From: Meiothermus cerbereus DSM 11376
GTDB lineage: Bacteria > Deinococcota > Deinococci > Deinococcales > Thermaceae
Reading direction: 5' to 3'
DNA: 64,000 nt
Assembly (NCBI RefSeq): GCF_000620065.1
Contig: NZ_JHVI01000010.1
Coordinates: 1 to 64,000, forward strand
Below the pieces are notes generated by a model. The model had not been told where the DNA came from, searched no databases, and saw nothing but the letters and a program-made list of their open reading frames with translations. The position numbers were made by a program, and so were the translations under genes. Below are positions 63,148 to 64,000 of this stretch, one piece after another. Each line of letters opens with the position of its first letter. Positions within the stretch are counted from its first letter, which is position 1.

Positions 63148-63237
63148 CCCACAATCTTATTACCCCGTCAGCACATGAGGGGCACTGAAAACACCCCACG
63201 CTTGTTTGTTGTACAAGCGCTGCCCTTATTCATATGT

Positions 63238-63825
63238 TTAGCGGGCTTTTTCCAACAACACCCGCGCCCCCTCGACCAGGGCTTTTTGCTCGTCGCGGGT
63301 ATATTTCAGCCCCTCCCACAGCGCGCTAAAGTAACTCTCTTGCATGAGGGCAATCTCGATGGCCATTATCTTTTCGAAAGCAGAAATGGCAGCCAGGATG
63401 TCGGGCCCGCGCAGGGCGTTGCGGAGGTGCTCGAGGGTCAACTCCTGCACAATCCCTGCCGCCGGAATGTAGTGAGCAGGACGCACCCCCACCCGGGCAT
63501 GAACCAGCCCGATATACATCCGCCGCCTGGCGTATTGGGCATCGTACTGGCCGGAAAAAAGCTCACGGTACCAGGCCGCAAACGACTGGTACAGCCGCTC
63601 CACCCGGCCCGGCACGCTCCATAGAATTTCATGCATCTCGGGGTCGCGCCCCAGGTAGTCGTAAAAAGCCAGGGCCACCTCGGGTGCCAGCGGGCCTGCG
63701 ATGGGCTCGAGGCTCCGCAAGGTGTGGGCATGCTGCTCGGTCAGGCCGGTGCGGTGCATAAGGGTTTGCAGCAGCTCTCCAGCCTTCATCCCTGCGATTG
63801 TACTGTACGCATCCGAGTGGCTCAT
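63238..63825 (-). CDS. Protoglobin-family heme protein (single-domain globin sensor fold)
   Basis: A 195-residue protein matching the protoglobin/globin-coupled-sensor globin domain: LTEQHAHTLRSLEPIAGPLA, YDYLGRDPEMHEILWSVPGR, and the proximal heme histidine in YIGLVHARVGVRPAHYIPAA (around residues 109-128). No signalling domain is fused, so it may bind oxygen, NO or CO by itself or act with a partner. It stands alone between the HAD gene and a repeat-rich region. Confidence 0.85.
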   Translation of the reverse strand: MSHSDAYSTIAGMKAGELLQTLMHRTGLTEQHAHTLRSLEPIAGPLAPEVALAFYDYLGRDPEMHEILWSVPGRVERLYQSFAAWYRELFSGQYDAQYARRRMYIGLVHARVGVRPAHYIPAAGIVQELTLEHLRNALRGPDILAAISAFEKIMAIEIALMQESYFSALWEGLKYTRDEQKALVEGARVLLEKAR

Positions 63826-63875
63826 ACCAGGTTTGGGTGAGCAGTCTCCTACAGCGGTGGTTGTTCACCCTGACC

Positions 63876-63892
63876 AAGGGGACGATCCCCTT
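63876..63892. repeat. Third occurrence of the GGGGACGATCCCC hairpin core
   Basis: AAGGGGACGATCCCCTT pairs AAGGGG with CCCCTT. The flanking TGTTCACC to the left also matches the units at 49035-49126. To the right GGAGT (63900-63904 region) and ACTCC form another short hairpin. Confidence 0.55.
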
Positions 63893-63914
63893 CGGTACGG
63901 AGTGTACTCCGCAT

Positions 63915-63968
63915 ACCAACGGGCGACGCGCTTTTCGCCGAACGGAGTGAGGGGTGCGTACTGAGCTT
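63915..63968 (-). repeat. Partial copy of the palindromic element at the right edge
   Basis: From ACCAACGGG through CTTTTCGCCGAACGGAGTG to GAGGGGTGCG it matches the inverted complement of 43890-43940 (CGCTTTTTCGCCGAGCGAAG side) with scattered changes. It links the hairpin family of 49 kb with the element family of 23 and 44 kb. Confidence 0.5.
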
Positions 63969-64000
63969 CACAAAGGCATGCCTCAGCGGTGAGTATCTCT

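Overview
The window is GC-rich DNA from a member of the Thermaceae, most likely a Meiothermus. The evidence is the protein families and gene neighbourhoods, very tight operons with 4-17 bp overlaps, -10 boxes placed so close to start codons that transcripts would be nearly leaderless, and dense use of CTCGAG. No rRNA gene is present, so the genus is an inference.

Layout. 1-4.9 kb: edge of an IS630-type transposase, a lipoprotein-type subtilase, an unknown lipoprotein and a BTAD/TPR regulator. 4.9-15.8 kb: one leftward unit with xanthine dehydrogenase (xdhA, xdhB, xdhC) followed by a BMP-type nucleobase/nucleoside ABC transporter. A TnpB-only IS200/IS605 element and the remains of a vapBC pair sit between its two permease genes. 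16-20 kb: an intact vapBC pair, clpA and clpS with a CDF-like membrane protein between them. 20.3-31.5 kb: pyrG, an MBL-fold hydrolase, dodecin, a gamma-glutamyltransferase/YmdB/YyaL group, an RDD protein, a DUF815 ATPase and an HD-GYP protein. 31.7-32.3 kb: four tRNA genes (Lys, Pro, Gly, Arg).

32.5-43.9 kb: a ten-gene leftward heme operon (hemA-C-D-B, histidine kinase, response regulator, hemE-Q-H-Y) with divergent hemL. Together these give every step from glutamyl-tRNA to heme by the coproporphyrin route, apart from glutamyl-tRNA synthetase. 44.0-51.3 kb: a rightward purine-catabolism cluster (OHCU decarboxylase, membrane urate hydroxylase PuuD with a cytochrome c domain, HIU hydrolase, allantoate amidohydrolase, allantoinase, ureidoglycine aminohydrolase, ureidoglycolate amidohydrolase). 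With the 5-16 kb block it predicts uptake of purines and their breakdown from xanthine to glyoxylate, ammonia and CO2. This two-block pathway is the most interesting system here. 51.3-54.6 kb: rplT/rpmI, a cupin, two crotonase-family enzymes and ruvA. 54.6-63.2 kb: coaBC, coaX and a folate block (pabC, a PabB-PabA fusion in unusual order, folK, folC, folB, folP, a HAD phosphatase). 63.2-64 kb: a protoglobin and a repeat-rich edge.

Four families of short dispersed repeats, mostly palindromic, lie between genes. Several overlap or touch the stop codon of the adjacent gene (pyrG, hemL, allB). One has a base-pair change on both arms of its stem, suggesting an RNA structure.
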